Shown in pieces: positions 1-5,853 of a stretch of 6,930 bases of DNA; within the stretch, counting starts at the first letter, position 1, and each line of letters starts with the position of its first letter. The translations under genes were made by a program, and so were the position numbers. The notes under the pieces are model-generated. The model ran no database searches and was not told the origin of the DNA. It saw only the letters and a program-made list of their open reading frames with translations. The DNA comes from Bacteroidales bacterium UBA2764 (GTDB lineage: Bacteria > Bacteroidota > Bacteroidia > Bacteroidales > Paludibacteraceae): assembly GCA_002352705.1 (NCBI GenBank), contig DEIW01000144.1, forward strand, positions 1,726 to 8,655, read 5' to 3'.

Positions 1-104
1 CCCACCGGAGGTAGTTGCAGCCACCGGCAGGTAGAGTGCAGGGCGCAGCTGTTTAGTCCTGGGCGAACAAACGTGACATAAAGTGGTAGACCGTAGGTAA
101 GTAT
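1..104. other. GC-rich left edge, no supported gene
   Basis: This stretch lies beyond the terminator of the leftmost operon and is about 63% G+C over its first 60 bases, clearly richer than the gene block beside it. It begins with an imperfect tandem direct repeat: CCACCGG-AGGTAG-TTGCAG (2-20) followed by CCACCGGC-AGGTAG-AGTGCAG (21-41). A plus-strand frame is open from base 1 to a TAA at 79-81 (26 codons). It could be the tail of a convergent gene, but the fragment is too short to identify. I see no promoter or RNA gene here. Confidence 0.4.
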
Positions 105-140
105 AAAAGAAAAACCGCCGACTCGTCACGAGCCAGCGGT
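105..140 (-). terminator. Strong Rho-independent terminator of the left operon
   Basis: On the minus strand, a 12-bp stem (129-140 pairing with 114-125, with two G-T wobbles) closes on a 3-base loop (126-128). It is followed at once by an uninterrupted T-run and a second T-rich stretch (complement of 105-113). It begins 18 bases after the stop codon of the exported-protein gene. The plus strand has no T-run after the stem, so the terminator works leftward only. Confidence 0.9.
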
Positions 141-158
141 CGCATGAAGTTACTTTAT

Positions 159-893
159 CTATGGTAAGATTTCTCTTCCTCTCATATCATACTTCCGACC
201 GTCTCTAATCACATAAACATGACCATCCTCTACGACCTTAAAGAATTTCATTTCATTGGCTTGTATTGGAGTCAACTCTGTCGCTACACTCTTATTCACC
301 TTGTACACATCATTCTGTGTGTATTTGGTGGTCTTCCAACCATAGTCGGGAATAAGTTCGTTACGCTGCAAGTTTTTGGATATCCAAAGGCGATACTCGC
401 CGTTATACATATGCAGGGCGGTCGAGAATGTGAAACTGTTCGCCCTTCCGAAGTCATACAAAAGTGTGCCATCTTCGCGATATAGGCGCAAAAGATATAC
501 ATTGTTGTAAGTAGGTGCACTCTGGTCCTTGTACAATACCAACATCTCATAGGTGTTGCTATCGTCATCGAAAGTACATTTAGATAACTGCACAGATATT
601 ATAGCAATCAAATGACCACCGGGAATATGGAATTGCTTCGTAGATTGGAAAGAATAATCCTCGTTGTAGATAGTAATTGTAAATGTACTATCTTCATTGC
701 TAAGCAATTCGGAATAGTAGGCATTTCCATATAACTCGTCCACATTATCCTCATACATCAAACTTTCCTTTGTTTGCCGGTTGATAGAGTTATAAAAGAA
801 TCCGGTACCTTCATATGAATGCTGAAGGGTTAAAACTTGTGCGTCTGTCAGAACAGCGCACGAAACCAATAAAAGAACTAAAAATTTTCTCAT
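159..893 (-). CDS. Exported protein with Bacteroidales-type C-terminal tail
   Basis: A 244-residue protein that I cannot assign to a functional family. It starts with a clear export signal: basic M-R-K, a hydrophobic core (about residues 4-15), then a possible signal peptidase I site after T-D-A18. An alternative is a lipobox L-V-S-C12 within the same core, so it is either secreted or a lipoprotein. The mature part is rich in beta-strand-forming, aromatic and Asn/Asp residues. The last residues, VYVIRDGRKYDMRGREI (226-242), resemble the short conserved tail found at the end of many secreted Prevotella/Bacteroides proteins. The ATG at 893 is preceded by an AGGA-like site. It follows the 195-aa gene by 11 bases, so the two are very likely co-transcribed, and a strong terminator follows. 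The product is probably at the cell surface or in the periplasm, unlike every other product of the proposed regulon. Confidence 0.85.
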   Translation of the reverse strand: MRKFLVLLLVSCAVLTDAQVLTLQHSYEGTGFFYNSINRQTKESLMYEDNVDELYGNAYYSELLSNEDSTFTITIYNEDYSFQSTKQFHIPGGHLIAIISVQLSKCTFDDDSNTYEMLVLYKDQSAPTYNNVYLLRLYREDGTLLYDFGRANSFTFSTALHMYNGEYRLWISKNLQRNELIPDYGWKTTKYTQNDVYKVNKSVATELTPIQANEMKFFKVVEDGHVYVIRDGRKYDMRGREILP

Positions 894-904
894 AGTGTTC
901 CTAT

Positions 905-1492
905 TTAATTGTTATCAATTTCAATTATCTGAATGGCTTTCTCTTTACGGCTCGAACGCTCTTCCGTATTGATACGCTCCATAGCCTTCACGTAGTAGTC
1001 TGATGGACTGGTACAAATCTTATAGTATTCATCCGCACTAATAATATGCCTGTCTCTGGCATCGATTAACTTATAATAATTCCAATGAGGCATAGAGCCA
1101 AAAGGAAGGCATATCATCACTTCTTTGCAGAACAGATCCACCAAATCTGCAATATACAATTGTGTCATCAAGTCTGCGTACCCAAATGAGCTTTCAGCAA
1201 TCCCAACGCCCGTCCGCAGGAATTTAATATACCTTCGAAAGGCAGCATATATCGGTTCTAAATAACCCGGCTCGGGTGTTTTGTTATCAACATATCCCAT
1301 GACATGCCTTTTCAAATCAAAGCCACGTTCAACGGCATAACGCAAGTCCGAAACCTTAACGTATGTCTCAAGTCGGTCTTCAAAATCAGTCTCCCACAAG
1401 TCCAATTCATAATAGAACTTGTCACTTGGACGAAAAAAATAGTTGCTTCCTCCCGGAAGGTATGGGGCAACTGCTACACAAAGTGGTTCCAT
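905..1492 (-). CDS. Uncharacterised 195-aa protein, first gene of dyad-controlled operon
   Basis: I do not recognise this protein. It has no signal peptide and no clear membrane segment. Notable parts are an N-terminal hydrophobic/glycine stretch, CVAVAPYLPGG (5-15), a helical middle rich in Arg/Tyr (about 80-120), and a charged C-terminal helix (about 166-190) with RINTEERSSRKEK. An in-frame TTG further upstream at 1555 lies inside the -7 promoter box, so it cannot be the start. The ATG at 1490-1492 is the first sensible one and gives a leader of about 55 nt. No Shine-Dalgarno sequence is visible, which is usual in this phylum. The gene is expressed from a promoter overlapped by the same 17-bp dyad found before the WYL/UDG-like operon. 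It therefore probably belongs to the same regulon and is translated alongside the exported protein downstream. Confidence 0.85.
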   Translation of the reverse strand: MEPLCVAVAPYLPGGSNYFFRPSDKFYYELDLWETDFEDRLETYVKVSDLRYAVERGFDLKRHVMGYVDNKTPEPGYLEPIYAAFRRYIKFLRTGVGIAESSFGYADLMTQLYIADLVDLFCKEVMICLPFGSMPHWNYYKLIDARDRHIISADEYYKICTSPSDYYVKAMERINTEERSSRKEKAIQIIEIDNN

Positions 1493-1496
1493 ACAC

Positions 1497-1564
1497 GTAG
1501 TAATTTTGCGATAAATAAAGTTACAGCGTGACTCCTTTTCCGAATCACGCTGCAAAATTACTAC
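1497..1564. repeat. Nested inverted repeat across the left operon's promoter and leader
   Basis: A perfect 13-bp inverted pair, GTAGTAATTTTGC (1497-1509) and GCAAAATTACTAC (1552-1564), encloses a second pair, GCGTGACTC (1526-1534) and GAATCACGC (1542-1550, one G-T wobble), with a 7-base loop. The right outer arm contains the -7 box of the left operon (minus strand). The left outer arm carries the identical TAATTTTG on the plus strand at 1501-1508, so two -7-like boxes face each other. The left arm ends five bases before the ATG of the 195-aa gene. The inner stem overlaps the predicted transcription start. Confidence 0.7.
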
Positions 1565-1587
1565 ATGCGGCTTTCACAAGATGAAAG
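1553..1587 (-). promoter_or_regulatory. Promoter of left operon with 17-bp operator-like dyad
   Basis: The minus strand reads TAATTTTG (complement of 1553-1560), an exact match to the Bacteroidetes -7 consensus TAnnTTTG. Ten bases upstream lies CTTTCA-CAAGA-TGAAAG (1571-1587, plus-strand reading), a perfect 6-bp dyad covering the place where a -33 element should be. No good TTTG -33 is present, so the promoter probably depends on, or is occluded by, a bound regulator. Transcription should begin near 1546. The dyad begins nine bases past the stop of the preceding UDG-like gene. It has no T-run after it, so it is not a terminator and read-through from the upstream operon is possible. Confidence 0.75.
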
Positions 1588-1595
1588 GGAAGTAA

Positions 1596-2474
1596 TTATT
1601 TGAAAAAATCTTTATAATAATCTGATTTAACAAAAGCATGGTAATGCTTTACTACTCCATCATAAAATTCTTCATAGGACATACGAGCACTTGGGTGGTA
1701 ACTACATAATATAACTGACTTAGAAGGACAATGGAGTGTAACGCTTGCTTCATACTTTTCTCTATTTTCGAGAGATGGAACTTGAGTTATTTGCGTCCCG
1801 TCCTTGGTGAGATATTTCTGAACAAACTCATAAATCCGCTCGTTAGTACATACAAAAATATGAGGCTTTAAAATGTCAAATTCTCTATAAAGCAAATCTT
1901 TATATGTTTCCAGATAATCACTAAGCGTATTATCATCAATACTTGCCTTACCGCCCTGTTTTTTACACTCAATAAGAGCAAACGGTTCCTCTCTGAAACT
2001 CTTTTGGATGTCCTTAAAATGAGTATATATACCCGTGTTTGGCATTAACTCATCCGGTTCCGGTTTTGAGTTCGTAATTCCCCATATGGTCTGTGCAATG
2101 TTCTTTAAGAATCTGCTTGACACATTCCAGTTACGAGTTTTTTGCCTCTTCTTTTTTGGTGTATCATCAGTATCTTTCGGAATAAGCCAATTCCGAGCAT
2201 CATCATTCCAAGGTCCTTTCTTCCCTTGATTTTGATCTTTAATTAAAAAGGCTATACGCATCTTATTTTGTTCCCATTCCTCTTCAATTTCGCTTTCTGA
2301 CTTTTCCCTTTTACGCATAATTCCGTCACAGACTAAACAATAGTGATTATCGCCATCCTTGCTGTCTTTCCCAATATCTTTAGTTCGCTCGTACCATTCA
2401 GCAAACAATCCATTCATATCATCAGGAATGGACTTAATATAACCCAACTGGGCATTTCTCTGCGGATTTTCCAT
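1596..2474 (-). CDS. UDG-fold family protein C (retains HPS motif)
   Basis: A 292-residue protein with the landmarks of the uracil-DNA glycosylase superfamily. These are a motif-A-like strand IAFLIKDQNQG (74-84), a central strand FALIEC (165-170), the strand ILKPHIFVC (201-209), and a motif-B-like VILCSYHPSARMS (254-266) whose H260-P-S matches the catalytic-loop HPS of true UDGs. A C-x2-C (46-49) lies ahead of motif A, where iron-sulphur UDGs carry their first cysteine pair. C170 fits a third ligand, but the fourth is not obvious. A lysine/arginine run (107-114) could contact DNA. I chose the ATG at 2474 (five bases after the previous stop) over an in-frame TTG at 2483. It is the last gene of the operon and is AT-rich (27% and 35% G+C in two 60-base samples). 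Assignment to the fold is fairly good. Activity and substrate are unknown; of the three UDG-like proteins it is the most likely to be an active glycosylase. Confidence 0.8.
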   Translation of the reverse strand: MENPQRNAQLGYIKSIPDDMNGLFAEWYERTKDIGKDSKDGDNHYCLVCDGIMRKREKSESEIEEEWEQNKMRIAFLIKDQNQGKKGPWNDDARNWLIPKDTDDTPKKKRQKTRNWNVSSRFLKNIAQTIWGITNSKPEPDELMPNTGIYTHFKDIQKSFREEPFALIECKKQGGKASIDDNTLSDYLETYKDLLYREFDILKPHIFVCTNERIYEFVQKYLTKDGTQITQVPSLENREKYEASVTLHCPSKSVILCSYHPSARMSYEEFYDGVVKHYHAFVKSDYYKDFFK

Positions 2475-2479
2475 ATTGT

Positions 2480-2761
2480 TCAATTACTTACAGGGTTAAA
2501 CATATCCAATTGACGGCTTCTGCACCATGCTTCGGTGCGTTCTATCCTTTCACGTTCGATTGCGTCTTTCCGGCGCGCATAGAACTGATTGTAATACCAA
2601 TACCCCTTGGTGAGGTCTTTGTCAATCCTATCTAAAACGCGACGAACCGACAATAACTCGACACTAAACTTCCGTAATTCCTCCTCTGTCGGATTACTCG
2701 TTTGATAATATTCCATCCGTTGCAAAATATCTGCAACTTTGCTTTCGATAGTTGCTTCCAT
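2480..2761 (-). CDS. Small helical protein between WYL regulator and UDG-like protein C
   Basis: A 93-residue, strongly charged protein, probably all helix. Heptad-like segments such as KVADILQRMEYYQ (8-20) and EELRKFSVELLSVRRVLDRIDKDL (27-50) suggest a coiled coil or helical bundle. A basic/acidic helix, RRKDAIERERIERTEAW (63-79), follows, and the C-terminus QLDMF (84-88) resembles the QL[D/S]LF beta-clamp-binding motif. I know of no family for it. The ATG at 2759-2761 shares a base with the TGA of the WYL gene (TGATG), a classic coupled junction, which decides the start over an upstream in-frame candidate at 2821 inside the WYL gene. It may be an adaptor or partner of the UDG-like proteins or of the regulator. 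Confidence 0.8.
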   Translation of the reverse strand: MEATIESKVADILQRMEYYQTSNPTEEELRKFSVELLSVRRVLDRIDKDLTKGYWYYNQFYARRKDAIERERIERTEAWCRSRQLDMFNPVSN

Positions 2762-3672
2762 CAGTCTTGATATTTTGAAAGTTGATACTCTAAATCTTTT
2801 CGGAAATCGTTCCGAAGCCATTTTGGTTTTAGAACCTCTAAAACAGATCCATGCTTCCGGAGCTCCTGTGTAAATTCAAATGTGGGAACGACATTGAAAC
2901 GGAAAATGGAGTACTGCTCCTGACGCTCAATTTCCTCCTGCGAAGGATGGAGCGGTAGCGTCCGCAAGAAGTTGGCTTGGAAAGCCTCAATCTTTATCTC
3001 TACAACTTGCGGCTTGTCCTCCATGCCGCTAACTCCGTATGTATCGCGGAAGTAATACTCCGCGTCAAAGTCTTTAGGCATTGTGTAATGCTCATCTGTA
3101 GGCTCCAATGCCTTGACGCGATCCAGCGAATAGATGAGCGTTTTCTGCTTGCCCGGCGAGTACGCCAGTACATACCACCGTTGTTTGAACATCTTCAGAC
3201 AATAAGGCGCAATATTATATGTCATGGGAGCAGGCTTGGTGAAGCTCTGATAAGTCATCTTCAGCAAGCAATGATCTCGCATGGCTTCTACGACAGTAGA
3301 CAGAAATTTCTCCCCGGATGGCACAGGCTCATAAAGAATTTGGCTTCTCAATTCTTTGCAATCTTTGAGCAAGCTATTGACTGCAAAAAGATTGAGCATG
3401 CGATTGCGCCAATCGTCATCATGGAGGCTGCTGCCGTCCTCAATATAGTACTCGCCATAAGTATTGCATTTGATAGTAACATCAAATAGCAATTGTATAT
3501 TGTTGCGCCAGCGGTGGAAGGTACACTCCGGAATGGAGTCCGTCTTGTAGTCGTTCACGGACGCACGTGCCCATTTGTCGTCTATCTCGGCACGAGATAT
3601 GGGACCGCGCGCAATGGTGTTTACAAGCCAGATGTAGCACCCGAAGAGGTAAGATGTGGAGGATTTGTTCAT
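2761..3672 (-). CDS. WYL-domain transcription regulator
   Basis: A 303-residue protein with the standard three-part layout of WYL regulators. It has an N-terminal winged-helix DNA-binding part (about 8-77), a central WYL domain (about 125-192) with the signature Q-R-W-Y-V-L-A-Y (164-171) and a following YSLDRVKALEP strand, and a C-terminal WCX-like domain (about 222-300) with EIKIEAFQANFLRTLPLHPSQ and FEFTQELRKHGSVLEVLKP. Family members BrxR and CapW bind palindromes over their own promoters and repress phage-defence operons, and a ligand sensed by the WYL domain is thought to relieve repression. Here the gene is the third of five, overlapping its upstream neighbour by 4 bp (ATGA) and coupled to the next by TGATG. 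The 17-bp dyad at 5590-5606 and its copy at 1571-1587 are the obvious candidate targets. The gene is about 55% G+C in a sampled line, richer than UDG-like genes B and C. Confidence 0.92.
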   Translation of the reverse strand: MNKSSTSYLFGCYIWLVNTIARGPISRAEIDDKWARASVNDYKTDSIPECTFHRWRNNIQLLFDVTIKCNTYGEYYIEDGSSLHDDDWRNRMLNLFAVNSLLKDCKELRSQILYEPVPSGEKFLSTVVEAMRDHCLLKMTYQSFTKPAPMTYNIAPYCLKMFKQRWYVLAYSPGKQKTLIYSLDRVKALEPTDEHYTMPKDFDAEYYFRDTYGVSGMEDKPQVVEIKIEAFQANFLRTLPLHPSQEEIERQEQYSIFRFNVVPTFEFTQELRKHGSVLEVLKPKWLRNDFRKDLEYQLSKYQD

Positions 3673-4511
3673 TGTGCGATCAAATTTCGAGATTTTAAAA
3701 CACTATCCAAATAGGTAAAGACGGACAAGAAATTGCTGTAACTCTTTCCGGTAAAACCGTTCTGAAAGAAATGACGTGAATCGTACCAATCACGGATAAC
3801 CGGAGAAAGTTCATTTACGTCTTTAGGAGGATATTGGGCATTCTTACTTATACGTCTACCATTTACCATCCGTGTATTTATTTGGAAGATAGGAACTATC
3901 TTGGCATCGCCCTTTATAGTTTTGATATTTTCTCTTTCTGTTTCATAAATAGATTTGAACATAACAATGATATCCGGTTGCAGAAGTTCCAAATCTCGCT
4001 TGACATAAGGCATACTACAATCTAACTTTGCTTTATCTTTTGCATAGTCTTTATCCGTCTTATCAGAAAACTTGCCAAAGTTAGCAAAAGCAATAGATTC
4101 CACAAACTCCTTTGGTGTAGTGGGCATATCCAATCCTAATTGTTCGCAGATATAGCGTAATACAATCAGCAAACAACCATCTTCAATAGGCCTTATGTGA
4201 ACCATCGGAAAAAATTCTCTTTCCACATTGTCTTTGTACCACCTATGGCGATTAATTGCCAATCCATCATCGTCAATGTGTCCATTATACTTTATGTTTC
4301 TATCAACAAGTTTTTCCACACTTGCATATAGAAGGATCTTCGTCTTTTGCGTGTGATAGTCTTTTCCTACAAATGGAATAGTAGGGCTGACGAGTTCATT
4401 TGGATTTTTCAGTTTTGTCTGCGTCCAGGATAAAACACCAGCAGCCGATTGTTCGGCAAAGATTTGTCGATATGACTCTTTCAATTGGTCAACCAAGATT
4501 TTATGTTCCAT
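3669..4511 (-). CDS. UDG-fold family protein B (degenerate)
   Basis: A 280-residue protein whose landmarks follow the same order as in proteins A and C: strand KILLYASVEKL (58-68) in the motif-A position, SIAFANFGKFS (139-149) in the middle, the conserved helix/strand LELLQPDIIVMF (174-185), and IVPIFQINTRMVNGRR (205-220) where UDGs have the HPS loop. The Asp/Gln of motif A and the His of motif B are not present, so classical glycosylase catalysis is doubtful. It may be a structural or DNA-reading paralogue. The C-terminal part (about 237-275) is helical and aromatic-rich. It starts at ATG 4509-4511, four bases after the stop of gene A, and overlaps the WYL gene by 4 bp. The fold call rests on motif order and the 'LxPDIIxxF' strand. 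I have not seen this protein characterised. Confidence 0.78.
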   Translation of the reverse strand: MEHKILVDQLKESYRQIFAEQSAAGVLSWTQTKLKNPNELVSPTIPFVGKDYHTQKTKILLYASVEKLVDRNIKYNGHIDDDGLAINRHRWYKDNVEREFFPMVHIRPIEDGCLLIVLRYICEQLGLDMPTTPKEFVESIAFANFGKFSDKTDKDYAKDKAKLDCSMPYVKRDLELLQPDIIVMFKSIYETERENIKTIKGDAKIVPIFQINTRMVNGRRISKNAQYPPKDVNELSPVIRDWYDSRHFFQNGFTGKSYSNFLSVFTYLDSVLKSRNLIAQ

Positions 4512-4515
4512 AGTT

Positions 4516-5547
4516 TTATGATTTGTAGTATTGTTTTTTCAATAGATAAATGCGTATCCTTTCGACAAAGGCATCCCAGCGTAGTCGGAGGGTAGATGCT
4601 TGATCGATATTAGTTCTCTCCAGCCCCTCTTTCTCAACGGCATACGAATAGGCAACAGCTGCGTACACACGTTCGTCTGACCATCGTGGGTACTCCTGTT
4701 TATAAGCGTAATAGCGCTTGTTCAACCTTTGCCCTATGGCATTATATTCTTTAGCCTTTTCCGAAGGTACTTTTTGCGCAAAAGCCTCCTTGCCTATAGT
4801 CACTCTTGAAATGACTCTCGAAGGCTTTTTCGCTGTGTGCAAGTCCAATGCTGACGCAATAATATCGCTAACCTTATCAGCCATTCTATTATACAACCCT
4901 TGAAACTGCAAAGTACGTGGAACCATTGAGATACGATAGGCAGCAGGCATCTCAGGATCATCGAAAACTATTTTAGTTAAAAAGCTACCCAGTTCCTCAT
5001 CGGGAGTGGCTTCAAAATCTCCAGCAACTGCACGGATTCGTCCTTCGTAAGAATCTTGAGCAATGAAAATAATGATATCCGGACGAAGGATCTTCAACTC
5101 CTCTTTCCATACGGGAAAGTGCTCCAGCGTCCGTTGGAAGATGAAATCATCGCAACCTTTATCCCAGCGCTTCCCAATCTTGACGATGTTCTGCGCCACG
5201 TATCCCACTTCTGGAAAACGCTTCATAATGTTCCATTGGAAGTTCCAATAAGGGGAGTTCTTGCCCGGTCTTTGTTTGCGATTGCTCTCCCAGTTGTGAT
5301 TGACAAAGCCGTGATACTCCTCCATAAAAGTAGGGGGAGTAACGTCATAAGGTTCGCGAAACTCGCCGCCCCAATACTCGGCTTCCATCCCGCAGAACAT
5401 CACGCGCTTGGGCGCGTTCTGATAATGTTGAGTAACTTGCAGCAAAAACGGATAAGCAGAAGGATGATTCTTCTCATCTGCCCTGAATACGTTCTGCATC
5501 ATGTCATTCCAATACTTGGAATACAATTGTAATAACAGTTCGTTCAT
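4516..5547 (-). CDS. UDG-fold family protein A, first gene of the WYL operon
   Basis: A 343-residue protein resembling Bacteroidetes UDG-superfamily proteins that carry an 'ETNGW'-type motif. It has RVMFCGMEAEYWGGEF (48-63) in the motif-A position, SPYWNFQWNIMKRF (98-111), the strand QNIVKIGK (119-126), and LRPDIIIFIAQDSYEGRI (154-171). Near 203-218 the strand AYRISMVPRTLQFQGL stands where an HPS loop would be, with His replaced. Beyond the UDG-like core is a basic, helical extension of about 100 residues (245-343) that the other two paralogues lack. It may bind DNA or a partner. The start is the ATG at 5545-5547. An upstream in-frame TTG at 5574 is part of the -7 box and is excluded. The leader is very short (about 18 nt) with no Shine-Dalgarno site. 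The gene is about 53% G+C in a sampled line. Family assignment is likely; function is not known. Confidence 0.82.
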   Translation of the reverse strand: MNELLLQLYSKYWNDMMQNVFRADEKNHPSAYPFLLQVTQHYQNAPKRVMFCGMEAEYWGGEFREPYDVTPPTFMEEYHGFVNHNWESNRKQRPGKNSPYWNFQWNIMKRFPEVGYVAQNIVKIGKRWDKGCDDFIFQRTLEHFPVWKEELKILRPDIIIFIAQDSYEGRIRAVAGDFEATPDEELGSFLTKIVFDDPEMPAAYRISMVPRTLQFQGLYNRMADKVSDIIASALDLHTAKKPSRVISRVTIGKEAFAQKVPSEKAKEYNAIGQRLNKRYYAYKQEYPRWSDERVYAAVAYSYAVEKEGLERTNIDQASTLRLRWDAFVERIRIYLLKKQYYKS

Positions 5548-5571
5548 AGTGCAATTTTCGTTTTGACGCTG

Positions 5572-5606
5572 CAAAAGTACTACATATTCCTTTCACAAAA
5601 TGAAAG
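5572..5606 (-). promoter_or_regulatory. Proximal promoter (P2) of WYL operon with 17-bp dyad
   Basis: The minus strand carries TACTTTTG (complement of 5572-5579), matching TAnnTTTG. Exactly 10 bp upstream is CTTTCA-CAAAA-TGAAAG (5590-5606), a perfect 6-bp dyad over the -33 position. Over a 41-bp block, 5566-5606 differs from 1547-1587 at only six positions, and four of those fall in the spacer. This matches the layout at the left operon and points to one shared regulator, most simply the WYL protein encoded in this operon. Confidence 0.78.
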
Positions 5607-5612
5607 CAAGTG

Positions 5613-5643
5613 CAAAATTATGCAAAAAAAATGATATACGCAA
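5613..5643 (-). promoter_or_regulatory. Distal promoter (P1) of WYL operon
   Basis: The minus strand shows TTG (complement of 5641-5643), a 20-bp spacer and TAATTTTG (complement of 5613-5620). This fits the Bacteroidetes -33/-7 arrangement better than P2 does. Its start point would fall near 5606, inside the 17-bp dyad, so a protein bound there could block P1 initiation as well as P2. The left operon has no such second promoter. Confidence 0.6.
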
Positions 5644-5733
5644 GTTTTTCCGCAAGGAAATTAAAATTAAATGAATTTTGAAAGCGAAAAACAAAAAATG
5701 AAATGAAAAAGCAAGCCAAAATAAAAAATGAAT

Positions 5734-5760
5734 AGGTGCAGGTTCTTAGTGCCTGCACCT
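5734..5760 (-). terminator. Second hairpin, possible back-up terminator
   Basis: A perfect 9-bp stem, AGGTGCAGG (5734-5742) with CCTGCACCT (5752-5760), and a 9-base loop. On the minus strand it is followed, after a few bases, by a T-rich run (complement of about 5715-5730). It sits 18 bases past the main terminator and could stop residual read-through from the lipoprotein operon. It lacks an immediate T-tract, so it could instead be a structural or regulatory element. Confidence 0.5.
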
Positions 5761-5778
5761 GTCCAATTACGTTGGACA
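5760..5778. repeat. 19-bp dyad, second copy, behind the lipoprotein operon
   Basis: TGTCCAA-TTACG-TTGGACA is a perfect 7-bp inverted repeat with a 5-bp spacer. It differs by a single base (in the spacer) from the copy at 6708-6726. It lies in the T-run end of the preceding terminator and abuts the next hairpin. No -7 box stands at the usual distance on the minus strand, so its role here is unclear. The two copies flank the three-gene lipoprotein operon. Confidence 0.75.
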
Positions 5779-5809
5779 AAAAACCTCCCAAGTTTTGAAG
5801 CTTGGGAGG
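5778..5809 (-). terminator. Rho-independent terminator of lipoprotein operon
   Basis: A perfect 9-bp stem, CCTCCCAAG (5784-5792) with CTTGGGAGG (5801-5809), and an 8-base loop. On the minus strand it is followed directly by six T (complement of 5778-5783). It lies about 45 bases after the lipoprotein stop codon. The T-run merges into the 19-bp dyad. Confidence 0.92.
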
Positions 5810-5853
5810 CCCGGTAACTGCAAGTGCCTGTTTGGAATTATCGTTGGTAGGCT

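Noticed and set aside
1493..1555. N-terminal extension of the 195-aa protein from a TTG at 1555
   Set aside because: The TTG is part of the -7 promoter box (1553-1560), so it would not be transcribed. The equivalent TTG at 5574 arises from the same box in the second promoter copy.
1571..1587. 17-bp dyad as terminator of the UDG-like operon
   Set aside because: The stem is only 6 bp and no T-run follows on the minus strand. Its copy lies upstream of a promoter where no gene ends, which favours an operator.
2762..2821. 20-residue N-terminal extension of the 93-aa helical protein
   Set aside because: It overlaps the end of the WYL gene by 60 bases, whereas the TGATG junction at 2759-2763 gives a natural coupled start.
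2977..3489. Plus-strand open frame of 170 codons opposite the WYL gene
   Set aside because: It is antisense to a clear WYL-family gene in G+C-richer DNA, has no promoter and encodes nothing recognisable.
5056..5532. Plus-strand open frame of 158 codons opposite UDG-like gene A
   Set aside because: It is antisense to a gene with recognisable motifs. No promoter or recognisable protein features.
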